A stretch of 64,000 nucleotides of DNA from Candidatus Nitronauta litoralis (GCA_015698285.1 CP048685.1:2976001-3040000), one strand, 5' to 3'. Numbered from the stretch's first letter, positions 43,161-54,004 are shown. Translations and numbers: made by a program. Notes: a model not told the origin generated them from the sequence alone.

Positions 43161-44849
43161 CTATATCTTCGAGTCAGTTACCGCCCCAAGCGATGCAGAT
43201 GAGACCAGTTTGGCGTATTTGGCCAGGACTCCTGAATCGTATTTGATAGGAGGCGCGGTCCAACCGGCCTTTCTTTTCTGCAATTCTTCATCAGAGATTT
43301 CTACCTGGATCAGGTTGTGTTCTGCATCAATCGTGACCTGGTCACCTTCATTGACGAATGCAATGGTTCCACCGACCTGGGCTTCTGGCGCAACATGACC
43401 GACAACCAGCCCAAACGTACCCCCCGAAAAGCGCCCGTCCGTAATGAGTCCGACCTGATCACCCAGGCCCTTGCCCACAATGGCTGCCGTTGGTGCGAGC
43501 ATTTCACGCATACCGGGGCCGCCTTGTGGCCCTTCATAGCGGATAACAACAACATCACCTGCTTTGATCTTGTCCTGCAGAATAGCGTTCAGGCAGTCTT
43601 CTTCAGATTCAAAAACACGGGCCGGTCCAACAATACGTTTGGTTTTGATCCCGGAAATCTTGGCAACGGAACCTTCTTCTGCAAGATTCCCTTTGAGTAT
43701 GGCGAGATGTCCCTGAACAGATTTAGGCTTGTCTACCGGCAGAATAACTTTCTGATTTGTCGGCGGAGAATCAGGAATATCCTTCAGGTTTTCAGCGACA
43801 GTCTTGCCCGTACAGGTTATACAGTCGCCATGCAAAAGTCCTGCGTTCAGGAGTTGCTTCATGACCTGGGGTATTCCGCCCTGCTGATGCAGATCAACTG
43901 TTACATATCGACCAGAAGGTTTTAAGTCGCAGAACACCGGAACCTTTCGTCGTACCATTTCAAAATCATCGATAGTGAGCGGGACTCCCATTGAGTGTGC
44001 GATGGCTAGAAAGTGCAGGACAGCATTGGTCGATCCGCCAACGGCCATGATAACGGCAAGTGCATTTTCAAGAGACTTGCGCGTGATGATGTCACTGGGC
44101 CGGATATTATTTTCGAGCATATTGAGCAATGCATCCGCTGCTTCCCTGGTGTTGGTTTCTTTTTCCTTGTCCTCATTGGCCATGGTAGAGCTGTACGGCA
44201 GGCTCATGCCGATTGCTTCGAAGGCGGCGGACATGGTGTTGGCGGTAAACATGCCACCACAGGACCCCATTCCAGGACAGGCGTTTTTTTCTATTGCGGT
44301 CAACTCATCATGATCTATTTTGCCCCCGCTGAATTGGCCAACCGCTTCGAAGGATGAAACGACCGTAAGGTCGCGATCTTCAAGGTGCCCAGGTTTGATA
44401 GTTCCCCCATAGACAAAAATACTGGGTATATTGAGTCTTGCCATGGCGATCATCGCACCGGGCATATTTTTATCGCAGCCACCAATGGCGATGACACCAT
44501 CCATACTGGCTCCGCGACAAACGGTTTCGATTGAATCAGCAATGACTTCCCGGCTGACGAGAGAGCATTTCATTCCTTCCGTTCCCATAGAAATGCCGTC
44601 ACTCACGGTGATAGTCCCGAACATCTGGGGCATTCCCCCTAAACGCGAGATTTCTTCAGAAGCGACATCCGCCAGGCGGCCGAGGCCGGCATTACAGGGC
44701 GTGATATTACTTTGACCATTCGCGACTCCCAAAATGGGTTTTTCAAAGTCGTCATCTTTAAACCCCACAGCGCGGAGCATGGCGCGGTTTGGAGAACGTT
44801 TATCGCCTCCCGTTACAATACGGCTTTTCCAATTCAATCCTTTTTTCAT
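43161..44849 (-). CDS. ilvD: Dihydroxy-acid dehydratase
   Basis: A 562-aa iron-sulfur enzyme of branched-chain amino acid synthesis, making 2-keto acids from dihydroxy-isovalerate and -methylvalerate. The family signature [11 protein letters not shown] (with cluster Cys, near residue 123), [12 protein letters not shown] (about 193) and the C-terminal [20 protein letters not shown] (about 475) are present. Length is typical (about 555-565). Confidence 0.96.
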   Translation of the reverse strand: MKKGLNWKSRIVTGGDKRSPNRAMLRAVGFKDDDFEKPILGVANGQSNITPCNAGLGRLADVASEEISRLGGMPQMFGTITVSDGISMGTEGMKCSLVSREVIADSIETVCRGASMDGVIAIGGCDKNMPGAMIAMARLNIPSIFVYGGTIKPGHLEDRDLTVVSSFEAVGQFSGGKIDHDELTAIEKNACPGMGSCGGMFTANTMSAAFEAIGMSLPYSSTMANEDKEKETNTREAADALLNMLENNIRPSDIITRKSLENALAVIMAVGGSTNAVLHFLAIAHSMGVPLTIDDFEMVRRKVPVFCDLKPSGRYVTVDLHQQGGIPQVMKQLLNAGLLHGDCITCTGKTVAENLKDIPDSPPTNQKVILPVDKPKSVQGHLAILKGNLAEEGSVAKISGIKTKRIVGPARVFESEEDCLNAILQDKIKAGDVVVIRYEGPQGGPGMREMLAPTAAIVGKGLGDQVGLITDGRFSGGTFGLVVGHVAPEAQVGGTIAFVNEGDQVTIDAEHNLIQVEISDEELQKRKAGWTAPPIKYDSGVLAKYAKLVSSASLGAVTDSKI

Positions 44850-44958
44850 GGCATCTTTTCTGGTGACAGGTGAAATGTGAGCAAAAATACACTATATAAC
44901 GTTCAGATCGGAATTTGAACTCGTTTTTTAGGTGCTGAAAGTGAGGAGAAAGATGGGG

Positions 44959-46593
44959 TCAGATACGGTGAAGGGTGGGGTGGGTAAAATAACCTGAATC
45001 GCATTCGGGGTGCACGAGGGCATAGAAAACAGGATCTTCAGAGCTTTTCAACCGAACTCCTGCTTCATCCTGATGGAGGGTATGCATAAAAGTGTGGATG
45101 GGAGTTTTTCGATCGCCCTCCCATGAGGTCCGTTTATTTCGGGGAAGATGCCAGACTCCTTCACGCATGAAGGCCGGCAATCGGAATTGTTTCCGATGGT
45201 ATAGAAAATCAAGTTTTAATAGGTCGCGAGTGAACGCTGATTGATGAAGTTCAAAAGTATCCGACAAAAGCCTGAACTGGCTGTCCAGTGACAAATGCTC
45301 ATCCATGGAATACCTTTTTTGTCTTTGATCCAGTAATTTAGAAAAAAGATCGACGGGTTTTATGGTCTGAAACAAGTGCTCAATTGTGAACCGGAAGCGC
45401 TTGGAGTTATAAAACTGATCAAAAATTTCATCAAAGTTTTTTAGAAAAATAATATCATTTGATGGCATGTCGCGATTTGCGATCACTTCATAAGGTGGAG
45501 TTGAAAGATATCGATAATCAAATTCCTTGATCAGGTTTTTAATCGGGGCTCCTGGTAGAAATTTAAGAAAACCCAACTGCAGCTCATGTGGCTTGAGTTG
45601 AAGAACCTCCTCAAAGGAGTTCAAGGCATCTTTAAGGCCTTCTCCCGGTAACCCGAATATGAGATCACAATGGATATGGATTCTATCTTCTCGAACGAGA
45701 CGTTTAATTGCTGAAAATAGTCTGGCGTTGTCCTGCCGTCGATCCATTCTTGAATTGACGTCTTCGTTTAAAGTTTGAACCCCTATTTCAAACTGGAATA
45801 CTCCTTTTGGAACACTGGACAGGAAATCCAGCATGTCGTCGCTTAAAATATCGCCAACCACCTCGAAGTGAAATTCACGATCCTCATAATGGGATAGCCA
45901 CTTTATAAGCCTTTTCATTCGTTTGGGATTCAAATTGAAAGTCCGATCGACGAATTTGAATTTACGGACCCCGGCCTCGATCAGCATTGCCAACTGCTCG
46001 CGAATCAGGTCTTCGTCAAAATACCGAACTTTTTCATCAAGCGCAGAAAGACAGAATGAGCAAAGGTAAGGGCATCCCCGTGAGGTTTCAATATAGGCGT
46101 AACGGTTTCTTAAATCTGGTAAATCCTCTTCCAGGTAGGGTGCTGCCAAGGAAGGTAAATCGGTTCCAAATGTCTTAAAACGTTCCAGGACATTGGCAGG
46201 TGGCAGGTTCCCTTCACACGCAAAACCAAGATACTCAACCCACTTGGCCTCGCCTTCACCTGCTATTAGTGTGCAGCCTGCCGGAGGTTCGTCATCAAAA
46301 GAGACCTCAGGGCCACCGACAACAATTTTAATTTCCGGTTTTTGTTTTTGCAGCATTTCAATGAGTTCCAGGCTCTTCTGCCTGTTCCATATATAAATGC
46401 TGATTCCTAATATGTCCGGGTTTTGCTTTTGAACCTCAGCGGCAATTTTCCAGATGGGCTGGTTTATGGTGAACTCACGAATCCAGGCAGAATGATATCC
46501 CGCATTTCGAGCTGCATTGCGCAAACTGCGCAGACTGAGCGATGAATGGATGAACTTTGCGTTCAGTGTGATCAGGCCGATTGAAGGTTGCAT
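44959..46593 (-). CDS. B12-binding radical SAM protein (DUF4080-type)
   Basis: A 544-aa enzyme with an N-terminal B12-binding Rossmann-like domain (residues 1-125, ILGISIYIWN and VVGGPEVSF), a radical SAM core with the cluster motif CPYLCSFC (Cys174, Cys178, Cys181) and a C-terminal DUF4080 region. It uses a 4Fe-4S cluster and SAM to make radicals; substrates of this subgroup are unknown. It lies alone on the minus strand, near mutM. Confidence 0.85.
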   Translation of the reverse strand: MQPSIGLITLNAKFIHSSLSLRSLRNAARNAGYHSAWIREFTINQPIWKIAAEVQKQNPDILGISIYIWNRQKSLELIEMLQKQKPEIKIVVGGPEVSFDDEPPAGCTLIAGEGEAKWVEYLGFACEGNLPPANVLERFKTFGTDLPSLAAPYLEEDLPDLRNRYAYIETSRGCPYLCSFCLSALDEKVRYFDEDLIREQLAMLIEAGVRKFKFVDRTFNLNPKRMKRLIKWLSHYEDREFHFEVVGDILSDDMLDFLSSVPKGVFQFEIGVQTLNEDVNSRMDRRQDNARLFSAIKRLVREDRIHIHCDLIFGLPGEGLKDALNSFEEVLQLKPHELQLGFLKFLPGAPIKNLIKEFDYRYLSTPPYEVIANRDMPSNDIIFLKNFDEIFDQFYNSKRFRFTIEHLFQTIKPVDLFSKLLDQRQKRYSMDEHLSLDSQFRLLSDTFELHQSAFTRDLLKLDFLYHRKQFRLPAFMREGVWHLPRNKRTSWEGDRKTPIHTFMHTLHQDEAGVRLKSSEDPVFYALVHPECDSGYFTHPTLHRI

Positions 46594-46629
46594 GAGCCCA
46601 TTTTATGGAAGTTTGACGATTTATCGAAA

Positions 46630-47448
46630 CTATTTTTTCTGGCAGGTCTTGCAAAAGAAGGTGGACCGCCCGGTTTGAACGATTCTTGCAATTTCAGAAC
46701 CACAGCGCTTGCATGGTTCACCTTCTTTTCCATAGACAGCCAGATCTAATACAAAATATCCAGGTTGACCATTGGCATCGAAAAAGTCCCTTAAGGTTGT
46801 GCCTCCTGCCGCAATACTTTTTTCCAGGACAGTGCGGAGACTTATGAGGAGAAGGTTCCAATCCTTTTTAGATAACCTATGAGCACCTTTACGCGGGCTG
46901 ATCCTGGCTTTAAACAAAGCCTCGCAGGCGTAAATATTGCCCACCCCCGACAATCGTTGTGAGTTCATCAGAAAGTTTTTTACAGGACCTTTGCAGGTTT
47001 TCGCCCGGTCAAACAGAACGTCTCCTGTTGTGGATAGTTCCAGAGGATCAGGTCCTAAAGAATCGAGAAGTTTATGTCCGGAGCCTCTGGGTATCCAGAG
47101 AATTGCACCGAACCGGCGCGGGTCTATAAAGTGAAGGTGAAGGTCTGTTGAGAAGCTGAACACGGCGTGCGTGTGCTTTTCCTGAGGCTGGTTGGTGGGG
47201 TACTGTGTCACCCGCCCGCTCATCCCCAGATGCCAGAGCATGGCACCGCTTCCGGTTTCCAGAAGCAGGTATTTAGCTTTTCGGCAAATTGAGTTTAGAG
47301 TTCGACCCGGGAGTTCGGCCTGGAGAGTGTCAATTGGGATGGGAAAACGTAAATCCTGTCTAAAAAATACAGGACGTTTAAACTTCTTGTCCAGTATCAG
47401 AGGTTCGAGAGCGCGCTTGAGAGTCTCTACTTCAGGAAGTTCGGGCAT
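46630..47448 (-). CDS. mutM: Formamidopyrimidine-DNA glycosylase (MutM/Fpg)
   Basis: A 272-aa base-excision repair glycosylase that removes 8-oxoguanine and formamidopyrimidines and cuts the backbone. Catalytic Pro2 and Glu3 start it (MPELPEVETL), the helix-two-turn-helix carries GVGNIYACEALF, and the C-terminal zinc finger is CKRCGSEIARIVQTGRSTFFCKTCQ in pattern (four Cys). Length is normal. It is at the 3' end of the grpE-hrcA minus-strand run. Confidence 0.95.
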   Translation of the reverse strand: MPELPEVETLKRALEPLILDKKFKRPVFFRQDLRFPIPIDTLQAELPGRTLNSICRKAKYLLLETGSGAMLWHLGMSGRVTQYPTNQPQEKHTHAVFSFSTDLHLHFIDPRRFGAILWIPRGSGHKLLDSLGPDPLELSTTGDVLFDRAKTCKGPVKNFLMNSQRLSGVGNIYACEALFKARISPRKGAHRLSKKDWNLLLISLRTVLEKSIAAGGTTLRDFFDANGQPGYFVLDLAVYGKEGEPCKRCGSEIARIVQTGRSTFFCKTCQKK

Positions 47449-47465
47449 GGCCGGGTATATCCGGC

Positions 47466-48074
47466 TTAGCCAGCGGTCTCTTCAGATGAGGCGTTTTCCT
47501 CGCTGGAGGAACCTTGAGGCTTTTTGGATGTTACAACTTTTGAGGGCATCAACACCCGGTCATGGATGTAGTACCCTTTGCCAAATTCATCAATGACGAC
47601 ATCTTCTTCATGCTCTTCTGATTCAATCTGACTCAACACCTCGTGGAGGTTTGGATCGAAAGTTTCACCAAGCGCTTCTATGGGTTTGACATGGTGTTTT
47701 TCAAGGAAGGTTAAAAACTGTTTGCCGATCATGTCGACACCTTCCTTGAGGCTTTTGACATTAACGTCTGGAGCTTCAAGGGCACGCTTCAAGTTGTCAT
47801 AAATCGGGACTAGGTCCTTGAACAACTTTTCATTCGCATAGCGCACGGAATCTTCTTTTTCCTTGCTCAACCGCTTTCGGAAATTGTCCGTTTCCGCTCG
47901 GAGCCTCATCATTTCCTCTTTCAAGTCACTCAGTTCGTTCTCTTTCTGCTCCAACGGGTCAAGAGGTTCTTCCACAATCTCTATTTCTTCTTCCTCTGAT
48001 GAAAATGAGTCTTCGGAATGCTCTTTAGATTCATTTGAATCGTCAATATCGTCCAATGGTTGTTCCTTGTTCAT
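47466..48074 (-). CDS. grpE: GrpE nucleotide exchange factor
   Basis: A 202-aa cochaperone of DnaK. A long acidic N-terminal tail (residues 1-45) precedes the coiled-coil dimerisation helix (RLRAETDNFRKRLSKEKED) and the beta-domain with the family signature VDMIGKQFLTFLEKHHVKPI and GYYIHDRVLMPSKVV. It follows hrcA by 6 nt, the classic hrcA-grpE arrangement; dnaK and dnaJ are not in the window. Confidence 0.94.
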   Translation of the reverse strand: MNKEQPLDDIDDSNESKEHSEDSFSSEEEEIEIVEEPLDPLEQKENELSDLKEEMMRLRAETDNFRKRLSKEKEDSVRYANEKLFKDLVPIYDNLKRALEAPDVNVKSLKEGVDMIGKQFLTFLEKHHVKPIEALGETFDPNLHEVLSQIESEEHEEDVVIDEFGKGYYIHDRVLMPSKVVTSKKPQGSSSEENASSEETAG

Positions 48075-48080
48075 AGTTCC

Positions 48081-49151
48081 TTAAATTCCCTGGTCAGGGT
48101 TTCTGGATAAGAAATCGGAAACATTTGCTGCCGATGTGTTCACAATCTCAATCATTTTGGGGTAGTCCATCCGCTTCGGCCCTACAATGGCTACCGTACC
48201 GACGGTAGCATTATCCATCTTGTAGTTCTTGGCAATAAGGCTACAGCCCTGCATTTCTTCTAACTGATGCTCCTCTCCAATAATGACACTCGGACCGTCC
48301 TGCTGCATACACAAATCCAGTAATTCGATCAAACGTTGTTTCTCCTCGACTGTCTTGAGAAGGGCCTTGATGCGTTTCAAGTCTCCCTGAAATTCGGGTT
48401 GGTCCAGTAAATGATTGATCCCTTCGATTAACAACTCGGCATGGTCTTCTGTGGTGAAAACCTGAGCCCATAGATCAAATGCCCGCTTTTTAAGTTTGTC
48501 GCACCGCTGCTGTTCTTTTTCCACCCGAAACTGGAGTTCTCGGCGAATGGATACCAGGGGATGTCCACCGTATTCGGTGTTGAGGTAGTTGGCGGTCGAA
48601 ATCAGCCGATCCTGCGAAATATCTTCCGTGAGGCGGAGCATTTTATTTTGTGCCGGACCAAGACTTGATACGAGGACTGCCAGGACCTGCTTTTCTTCCA
48701 GACGAATGAATTCGATTCTTTTTAAGTGGAGATTGCCAATAGCTGGCGCCATCACCAGACTGGTTTGATGCGAGTCTGCTGATAATAAGTGGCACACTGA
48801 GCCCAGGACATCCTGAAGATTTTTGTCATAGGATGACTTTACAAGAGACGCAGGCAAAGGAGTTGTTAAAGCCACCCTTTCCTGGTTAAGGAGCAGTTCG
48901 TTGACAAAATACCGATATCCCCGATCAGTTGGCACACGCCCTGCGGAGGTGTGCGGTTGAGCCAGGAAATCGAGTTCTTCAAGGTCAGCCATCACGTTTC
49001 TTACCGTTGCCGGACTCAGTTTTTCACTGAGTTTGCGGGAGATGCTGCGTGAACTCACAGGCTCCGCGGTTAAGACATATTCGTTGATCGTCTCCAGAAG
49101 AATAGAGCGGCTTCTTCGGTCGAGGTTCGGCTGTTTGAATTGCTGCTTCAA
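48081..49151 (-). CDS. hrcA: Heat-shock repressor HrcA
   Basis: The start is placed at TTG 49151 because an AGAGGA Shine-Dalgarno precedes it and the protein then begins close to the DNA-binding helix (RRSRSILLETINEYV), giving 356 aa. The upstream ATG at 49256 would add 35 residues not seen in the family. The winged helix is at about residues 10-75 (SARTVRNVMADLEELDFL-type, here SPATVRNVMADLEEL), followed by the GAF-like dimer domain (NYLNTEYGG) and the inserted region. It represses chaperone genes by binding CIRCE, but I see no CIRCE in the 110 bp upstream. Confidence 0.92.
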   Translation of the reverse strand: MKQQFKQPNLDRRSRSILLETINEYVLTAEPVSSRSISRKLSEKLSPATVRNVMADLEELDFLAQPHTSAGRVPTDRGYRYFVNELLLNQERVALTTPLPASLVKSSYDKNLQDVLGSVCHLLSADSHQTSLVMAPAIGNLHLKRIEFIRLEEKQVLAVLVSSLGPAQNKMLRLTEDISQDRLISTANYLNTEYGGHPLVSIRRELQFRVEKEQQRCDKLKKRAFDLWAQVFTTEDHAELLIEGINHLLDQPEFQGDLKRIKALLKTVEEKQRLIELLDLCMQQDGPSVIIGEEHQLEEMQGCSLIAKNYKMDNATVGTVAIVGPKRMDYPKMIEIVNTSAANVSDFLSRNPDQGI

Positions 49152-49262
49152 GGATACTGTTCCTCTTATAAAGTTTACTTCTAAACCATAACCTAGCAGT
49201 ACGGGAAGGGCAATGTCAATATCCTGAACTACTGATAAAAAAGGTGCCGAGAGCAAGCAAGG

Positions 49263-50147
49263 TCAGTCCGGAGTTATCTCAGTACCGATGCCTTCTTTGG
49301 TAAGAATTTCAAGGAGGAGAGCATGTTTTACCCGTCCATCAATGATGTGGGTTTTATGAACACCCACTTTCAACGCGTCCAGACAACAGTTTACTTTGGG
49401 GAGCATTCCATCCCGGATGACCTTGGATTTGATCATCTGCTGGACTTTTTTTCTGGAAAGAGTGGATTGAAGTTCACCCTTTTTATTTTTAACCCCTTCG
49501 ACATCCGTCATCAGGACCAGCTTTTCAGCTTTTAATGCCTGGGCGACAGATGATGCAACAAAATCTGCATTAATGTTGAGTGTTTCGCCTTCGTTTCCCC
49601 TTCCAATGGGAGCGATCACAGGAATAAATTCTGCCTCGTCCAGTGTTTCAAGAACGCGAACGTTTACTTTCTGGATTTCTCCAACGAGGCCCAGGTCGAT
49701 GATTTCCGGGCGGTCCGTTTCGGGGGATTCCCTGATCCGCCTGAACCTCTTGGCCTGAATCAGATCCCCATCCTTTCCAGTGATGCCTACAGCGTTCCCG
49801 CCATGCCGGTTTATAAGGGAAACAATATCCTGGTTTACCTTTCCACCCAGAACCATTTCGACAACATCGATCATTTCCTTGCTGGTGACTCTTTGACCGT
49901 CAATGAATTCTGACTTGATTCCGAATAACTCCAGGGTTTTTCCAATTTGTGGGCCGCCACCATGAACGATAACCGGATTGATACCGATGTATTTCATCAA
50001 AACCACGTCTTCAGCAAAACTGTCTTTAAGTGTTTCGTTGACCATGGCGTTGCCGCCGTATTTGATCACGATGGTTTTGTTATAAAAAGTTTTGATGAAG
50101 GGGAGCGCTTCAATGAGTGTCTCCGCCTTGCTGATGAGTTTTTTCAT
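49263..50147 (-). CDS. argB: Acetylglutamate kinase
   Basis: A 294-aa enzyme of arginine biosynthesis. Typical ATP and substrate motifs: KYGGNAM (about residues 29-35), VHGGGPQIG (about 62-70), NADFVASSVAQALKA (about 195-209) and LTDVEGV. The C-terminal GRVKHALLLEILTKEGIGTEI is the usual family end and the N-terminal extension of arginine-sensitive forms is short but present. It lies between hslU and hrcA in one run, an unusual neighbour for a heat-shock set. Confidence 0.95.
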   Translation of the reverse strand: MKKLISKAETLIEALPFIKTFYNKTIVIKYGGNAMVNETLKDSFAEDVVLMKYIGINPVIVHGGGPQIGKTLELFGIKSEFIDGQRVTSKEMIDVVEMVLGGKVNQDIVSLINRHGGNAVGITGKDGDLIQAKRFRRIRESPETDRPEIIDLGLVGEIQKVNVRVLETLDEAEFIPVIAPIGRGNEGETLNINADFVASSVAQALKAEKLVLMTDVEGVKNKKGELQSTLSRKKVQQMIKSKVIRDGMLPKVNCCLDALKVGVHKTHIIDGRVKHALLLEILTKEGIGTEITPD

Positions 50148-50153
50148 AATTAT

Positions 50154-51578
50154 TTATAGGATGTAACGGCTGAGATCTTCGTTTTCGATAATGTCGTTAA
50201 GCCGCTCGTTTACATAAGCCGGATCAATGACAATATTTTTGTTTTCCAAGTCCGGTGCTTCAAAGGAAATTTCCTCCAGCATTTTTTCCAATACCGTTTG
50301 CAGACGACGTGCGCCGATGTTTTCCGTACGCTCATTTACTTTTGCAGACATTCTGGCAATTTCACGGATCGCTTCTTCCCGAAACTCGATTTCAACGCCT
50401 TCGGTTTTTAGAAGCTCCACGTATTGCTTGACCAGTGCATTGTCGGGTTCCGTTAAAATACGGAAAAAATCATTTTCATCGAGGGATTCCAGTTCCACCC
50501 GGATGGGAAAGCGGCCTTGAAATTCCGGAATCAGATCGGAGGGTTTTGCTGAATGAAAGGCCCCGGCGGCGATGAACAGAATATGGTCCGTTTTTACAAT
50601 ACCGTGTTTGGTGTTTACGGACGATCCTTCAACGATTGGCAGCAAGTCTCTCTGAACACCTTCGCGGGAAACATCGGGGCCTTGCATGCCGTCTCGACCT
50701 GTGATCTTGTCGATTTCATCAATAAAAATAATCCCGTTTTGCTGGGCACGTTCGAGAGCTTCCTGGCTGACCTTTTCCTGATCGACCAGTTTTTCCGCTT
50801 CCTGCCTGCAAAGTACACGGAAAGCGTCCGGCACTTTCATTTTCTTTTTGCTGGTTTTTTTTGGCATGAAGTTGTTCAGCATGTCTTTCAGGTTGTTATC
50901 CATGTCGTCCATGCCCTGTGGGGTCATGATGTCAATGGAAGGTCCTGACCGCTCTGAAACTTCAATTTCCACATCACGGTTGTCAAACTTGCCTTCGCGA
51001 ATGTACCCGCGAAATTTTTCCCGCGTTTCCAGGTATTGTTTTTTGCCAAGACTGTCGGCTCCGAAATCCTTGTTTTCCCCTGTTACATGGCTTGGATGAG
51101 GAGGAAGCAGTATGTCGAGGAGGCGCTCTTCAGCATAGCCACGCGCAAGATCCCGCATCTCTGCTTCCATTTCTTCCTTGACCATGGTCCGTGTCAGTTC
51201 AATAAGGTCGCGTATCATCGATTCAACATCGCGACCGACGTAACCCACTTCCGTGTATTTGGATGCTTCCACTTTTATGAACGGGGATTTCGCCAGCTTT
51301 GCCAGTCGGCGTGCGATTTCAGTTTTACCCACACCGGTGGGGCCGATCATCAGGATATTTTTGGGGGCAACTTCATCCTTTAGGCTGTCAGGAAGTTTTT
51401 GCCGACGCCACCGGTTTCGCAGAGCGATGGCGACAGCTTTCTTAGCTTTTTCCTGTCCTACAATATAACTGTCGAGTTGTTGGACAATGGCCCGTGGGGT
51501 CATAGATGCCATGAAATCGACAGGTTGTTTTTTATCTTCAGACACTGTTTCAGTTTCCATTGATGTATTGGGTTCCAT
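50154..51578 (-). CDS. hslU: ATP-dependent protease ATPase subunit HslU
   Basis: An AAA+ unfoldase that feeds substrates to HslV. The start is set at ATG 51578 (474 aa); the upstream 29 residues would overlap hslV and are not family-like. A second ATG six residues on is possible. Motifs: the N-terminal [31 protein letters not shown] pattern, Walker [19 protein letters not shown], Walker [11 protein letters not shown] and the C-terminal [20 protein letters not shown] with sensor 2 Arg. An acidic ~170-residue I-domain is intact. Co-transcribed with hslV. Confidence 0.95.
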   Translation of the reverse strand: MEPNTSMETETVSEDKKQPVDFMASMTPRAIVQQLDSYIVGQEKAKKAVAIALRNRWRRQKLPDSLKDEVAPKNILMIGPTGVGKTEIARRLAKLAKSPFIKVEASKYTEVGYVGRDVESMIRDLIELTRTMVKEEMEAEMRDLARGYAEERLLDILLPPHPSHVTGENKDFGADSLGKKQYLETREKFRGYIREGKFDNRDVEIEVSERSGPSIDIMTPQGMDDMDNNLKDMLNNFMPKKTSKKKMKVPDAFRVLCRQEAEKLVDQEKVSQEALERAQQNGIIFIDEIDKITGRDGMQGPDVSREGVQRDLLPIVEGSSVNTKHGIVKTDHILFIAAGAFHSAKPSDLIPEFQGRFPIRVELESLDENDFFRILTEPDNALVKQYVELLKTEGVEIEFREEAIREIARMSAKVNERTENIGARRLQTVLEKMLEEISFEAPDLENKNIVIDPAYVNERLNDIIENEDLSRYIL

Positions 51579-51609
51579 TTTAAAACGTAAATGTATTAAA
51601 AATATTTTG

Positions 51610-52149
51610 CTAAAGCTCTTCAATCGTGAAGTGATCGTTGGTGTAAATACAAATTGATTGCGCAACCTTTAACCCTTCTTCAACAATCTGACGGGCTTCC
51701 AGTGGTGAATGCGCTGCCAACGCAATGGCTGCGGCCTGGGCGAAGGCTCCGCCGGAACCGATGCCGACAATTCCGTCATCTGGTTCGACCACATCCCCGT
51801 TTCCGGAGATAAGAAAAGTATTGCCGCTGTCGGCAACAAGTAACATGGCTTCGAGTTTGCGTAGTAATTTGTCGGTCCGCCAATCCTTGGCCAGCTCAAC
51901 AGCCGAGCGAGGCAGGTTCCCATTATATTTTTCCAACTTCTCCTCGAACCTGGAAAATAAAGAAAAAGCATCTGCCGTTCCTCCGGCAAATCCGGTCAGA
52001 ACCTTATCTTCGTACATCCTGCGGACTTTCTGTGCAGAATGTTTGACTACAGTATTGCCCAGGGTGACTTGTCCGTCTCCCCCCAGAGCGACCTTCCCTT
52101 TGTGACGGACGGAAAGGATTGTTGTGCCGTGCATGCCGTTTTCAGCCAT
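51610..52149 (-). CDS. hslV: HslV peptidase subunit
   Basis: A 179-aa threonine peptidase. After removal of an 8-residue leader (MAENGMHG) the active-site Thr is exposed ([23 protein letters not shown]). Conserved KVRR and [10 protein letters not shown] segments follow, and the C-terminal sodium-site region [13 protein letters not shown]-type reads [16 protein letters not shown]. It is upstream of hslU in the same run, with xerC 29 nt upstream. Confidence 0.96.
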   Translation of the reverse strand: MAENGMHGTTILSVRHKGKVALGGDGQVTLGNTVVKHSAQKVRRMYEDKVLTGFAGGTADAFSLFSRFEEKLEKYNGNLPRSAVELAKDWRTDKLLRKLEAMLLVADSGNTFLISGNGDVVEPDDGIVGIGSGGAFAQAAAIALAAHSPLEARQIVEEGLKVAQSICIYTNDHFTIEEL

Positions 52150-52178
52150 TGTGTGATTTGTCCATTCTATTAAAGGAG

Positions 52179-53123
52179 TCAGGATTTCTTTGCGCGTGGA
52201 TGTGCCTTGTCATAAGTTTCCATCAGTTTGTCGACAGTCAGGTGCGTGTATTTCTGTGTAGTCGAAAGACTTGAATGTCCCAGCATTTCCTGAATCGTTC
52301 TCAGGTCGGCTCCTGCTTCCAGCATATGAGTCGCAAAGCTGTGCCGAATCGAGTGAGGCGATATGGTTCCAAAAAGAGGCGTTCCTTTCAAGTGTTTTTC
52401 CAATATTTTTCTGACTCCCCGAGTTGTGAGCCCGGCACCCCTGAAATTCACAAAAACCTGATCTGTTGTCTCGGCCAGTTTTTTTTGTTCCAGAAACTTC
52501 CTGCGTAGGGGCAAATAGCGGTCTAAAGTACCCAGAATCTTTTTCCCAAGGGGCAGCAAGCGTTCTTTTTTCCCCTTTCCCAACACCTTGACCAGTCTTT
52601 GATCCAATCGAATGTGGTCCAGGTTGATAGAAACCAGTTCGCTGATTCTCATGCCGGTGGTGTAAAACATTTCCAGTATAGCGCGGTCCCGCACCATGAG
52701 AAACGACTCACCCTTCGGTTTTTCCAGCAACCGGAACATTTCGTCTACTGAGAGAAAGGAGGGAAGGCCCTCCTCCATCGCTGGGGAGGGGATGGACTGA
52801 ACTACATTGGATGACAAATAACCTTCCCGGCATAAAAATTTAAAAAAGGAACTCAGGGAAGCTCTTTTGCGGTTCATAGTCCTTCCTGAACAGCCTTTTT
52901 CATACAAATGACTCATGAAGGCACGTACAGCCAGGCGATCAACCCTCTTCAAATCGACCTGTCCCTCCCGGGTGGCGTGACCCGTGGACTCCAGAAATGC
53001 CCTGAATTGAGACAGGTCCGTCAGGTAATTTGAGAGCGTGTGCTCAGAAGCATTTTTTTCTGCTTCCAGATATAATTGGAACTGGTCGATTTGTTGTTGC
53101 ACCCGGGTGGCTCCTTCCATCAT
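52179..53123 (-). CDS. xerC: Tyrosine recombinase XerC/CodV-type
   Basis: A 314-aa site-specific recombinase. The N-terminal core-binding domain (residues 1-110) and the catalytic domain (about 130-305) are complete; catalytic residues lie in TTGMRISEL (Arg), [11 protein letters not shown] (Lys), [12 protein letters not shown] (His-Ile-Arg-His, with Arg and His) and [13 protein letters not shown] (Tyr). Genomic order xerC-hslV-hslU is as in Bacillus (codV-clpQ-clpY), pointing to a housekeeping XerC and not a phage integrase. Inoviruses often use XerC/D to integrate. Confidence 0.92.
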   Translation of the reverse strand: MMEGATRVQQQIDQFQLYLEAEKNASEHTLSNYLTDLSQFRAFLESTGHATREGQVDLKRVDRLAVRAFMSHLYEKGCSGRTMNRKRASLSSFFKFLCREGYLSSNVVQSIPSPAMEEGLPSFLSVDEMFRLLEKPKGESFLMVRDRAILEMFYTTGMRISELVSINLDHIRLDQRLVKVLGKGKKERLLPLGKKILGTLDRYLPLRRKFLEQKKLAETTDQVFVNFRGAGLTTRGVRKILEKHLKGTPLFGTISPHSIRHSFATHMLEAGADLRTIQEMLGHSSLSTTQKYTHLTVDKLMETYDKAHPRAKKS

Positions 53124-53290
53124 CCCGAATTTAGCTAAATTACTGTATTATAAAAGGTTATATTAGCAAATATGGGGCTGGAACCAAAGGTCGTTTTTGA
53201 TGTTTTTCCACGCAAGGTAACAGTTTTTAGAATCCGGGACGGTCTTTAGCATCTAATAGACAGGCATTCACATTTTTCGAGGTTGAGTTA

Positions 53291-53845
53291 ATGGAACATT
53301 TATCACCGGATGACGAGCAGCAGGCCCGAGAATTGCTCAAGAATCTTTCTGACATCAAGACAAAAGCCGAGGTGCTTTGTGAGCACGTAGAAAACCGTAA
53401 GGGTGCATTGGAGGAAGAAATTGAGGAGCACCTTCATGAAGCCATCGCAAATGCACAGGACAGTCTGGAAAAGGTTTATGAAAACATCGAACCCAAGCTT
53501 GAGAAAACTGTTCGAGAAAAGCTGGATGAGATCCGGACACAAATGGATGTATGGAAACAGGACGCTAAAAGGATCGTGGCCCAGGAGATTGATGCCAAGT
53601 CGGATGAAATGGGGCAGATATTATTGAACGGACTGGATGCGCGAATTCAAGAGCGTACCGATGGGTTTACGCAACAAATGAAACAATATGTTGAGGATCA
53701 GGTTGGAGAACAAATCGAGAAACATTTAAAGGCGGTAAAAGAAAAGAACGACTTGGAAATGGAGAAAGTGAGGGGACTCGCCATAGCCGGTATCTCAATT
53801 GGCGTACTGGGAGTGATTGCGGCAGTGGTCGCGATGTTTTTTTAA
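53291..53845 (+). CDS. Coiled-coil protein with C-terminal membrane anchor
   Basis: A 184-aa protein: charged, mostly helical residues 1-160 with long coiled-coil character (Glu, Lys, Gln and Asp-rich) and a single C-terminal helix (GLAIAGISIGVLGVIAAVVAMFF). No signal peptide, so it is a tail-anchored type with the coil in the cytoplasm. Family not recognised. It stands alone on the plus strand. Confidence 0.7.
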   Translation: MEHLSPDDEQQARELLKNLSDIKTKAEVLCEHVENRKGALEEEIEEHLHEAIANAQDSLEKVYENIEPKLEKTVREKLDEIRTQMDVWKQDAKRIVAQEIDAKSDEMGQILLNGLDARIQERTDGFTQQMKQYVEDQVGEQIEKHLKAVKEKNDLEMEKVRGLAIAGISIGVLGVIAAVVAMFF

Positions 53846-53866
53846 GGATGGTTTTTTGATATCTAT

Positions 53867-54004
53867 ATTAAAGTTTTTTCTGGAAAATAAACTCCATGGC
53901 CAATTGACCGAGGATATAGGTTTCGCTTCCTTCCATCGCCCTGTTTTCAATTTCTGTGTTCACATTGATCCGATCCGTAAGGGCCAGATCAATTGATAAG
54001 ACAA
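53867..54004 (-). pseudogene. Possible outer-membrane barrel remnant
   Basis: A minus-strand frame without a start codon encodes about 46 residues with amphipathic strand pattern ending at TAA 53869-53867 (NSIVLSIDLALTDRINVNTE, then YILGQLAMEFIFQKKL). Alternation and the aromatic near-end are beta-barrel-like. The open frame extends only slightly further upstream to a stop. It could be a degraded outer-membrane gene or chance. Confidence 0.3.

Noticed and set aside
49152-49262. CIRCE element before hrcA
   Set aside because: No TTAGCACTC or GAGTGCTAA half-site is visible in this gap.
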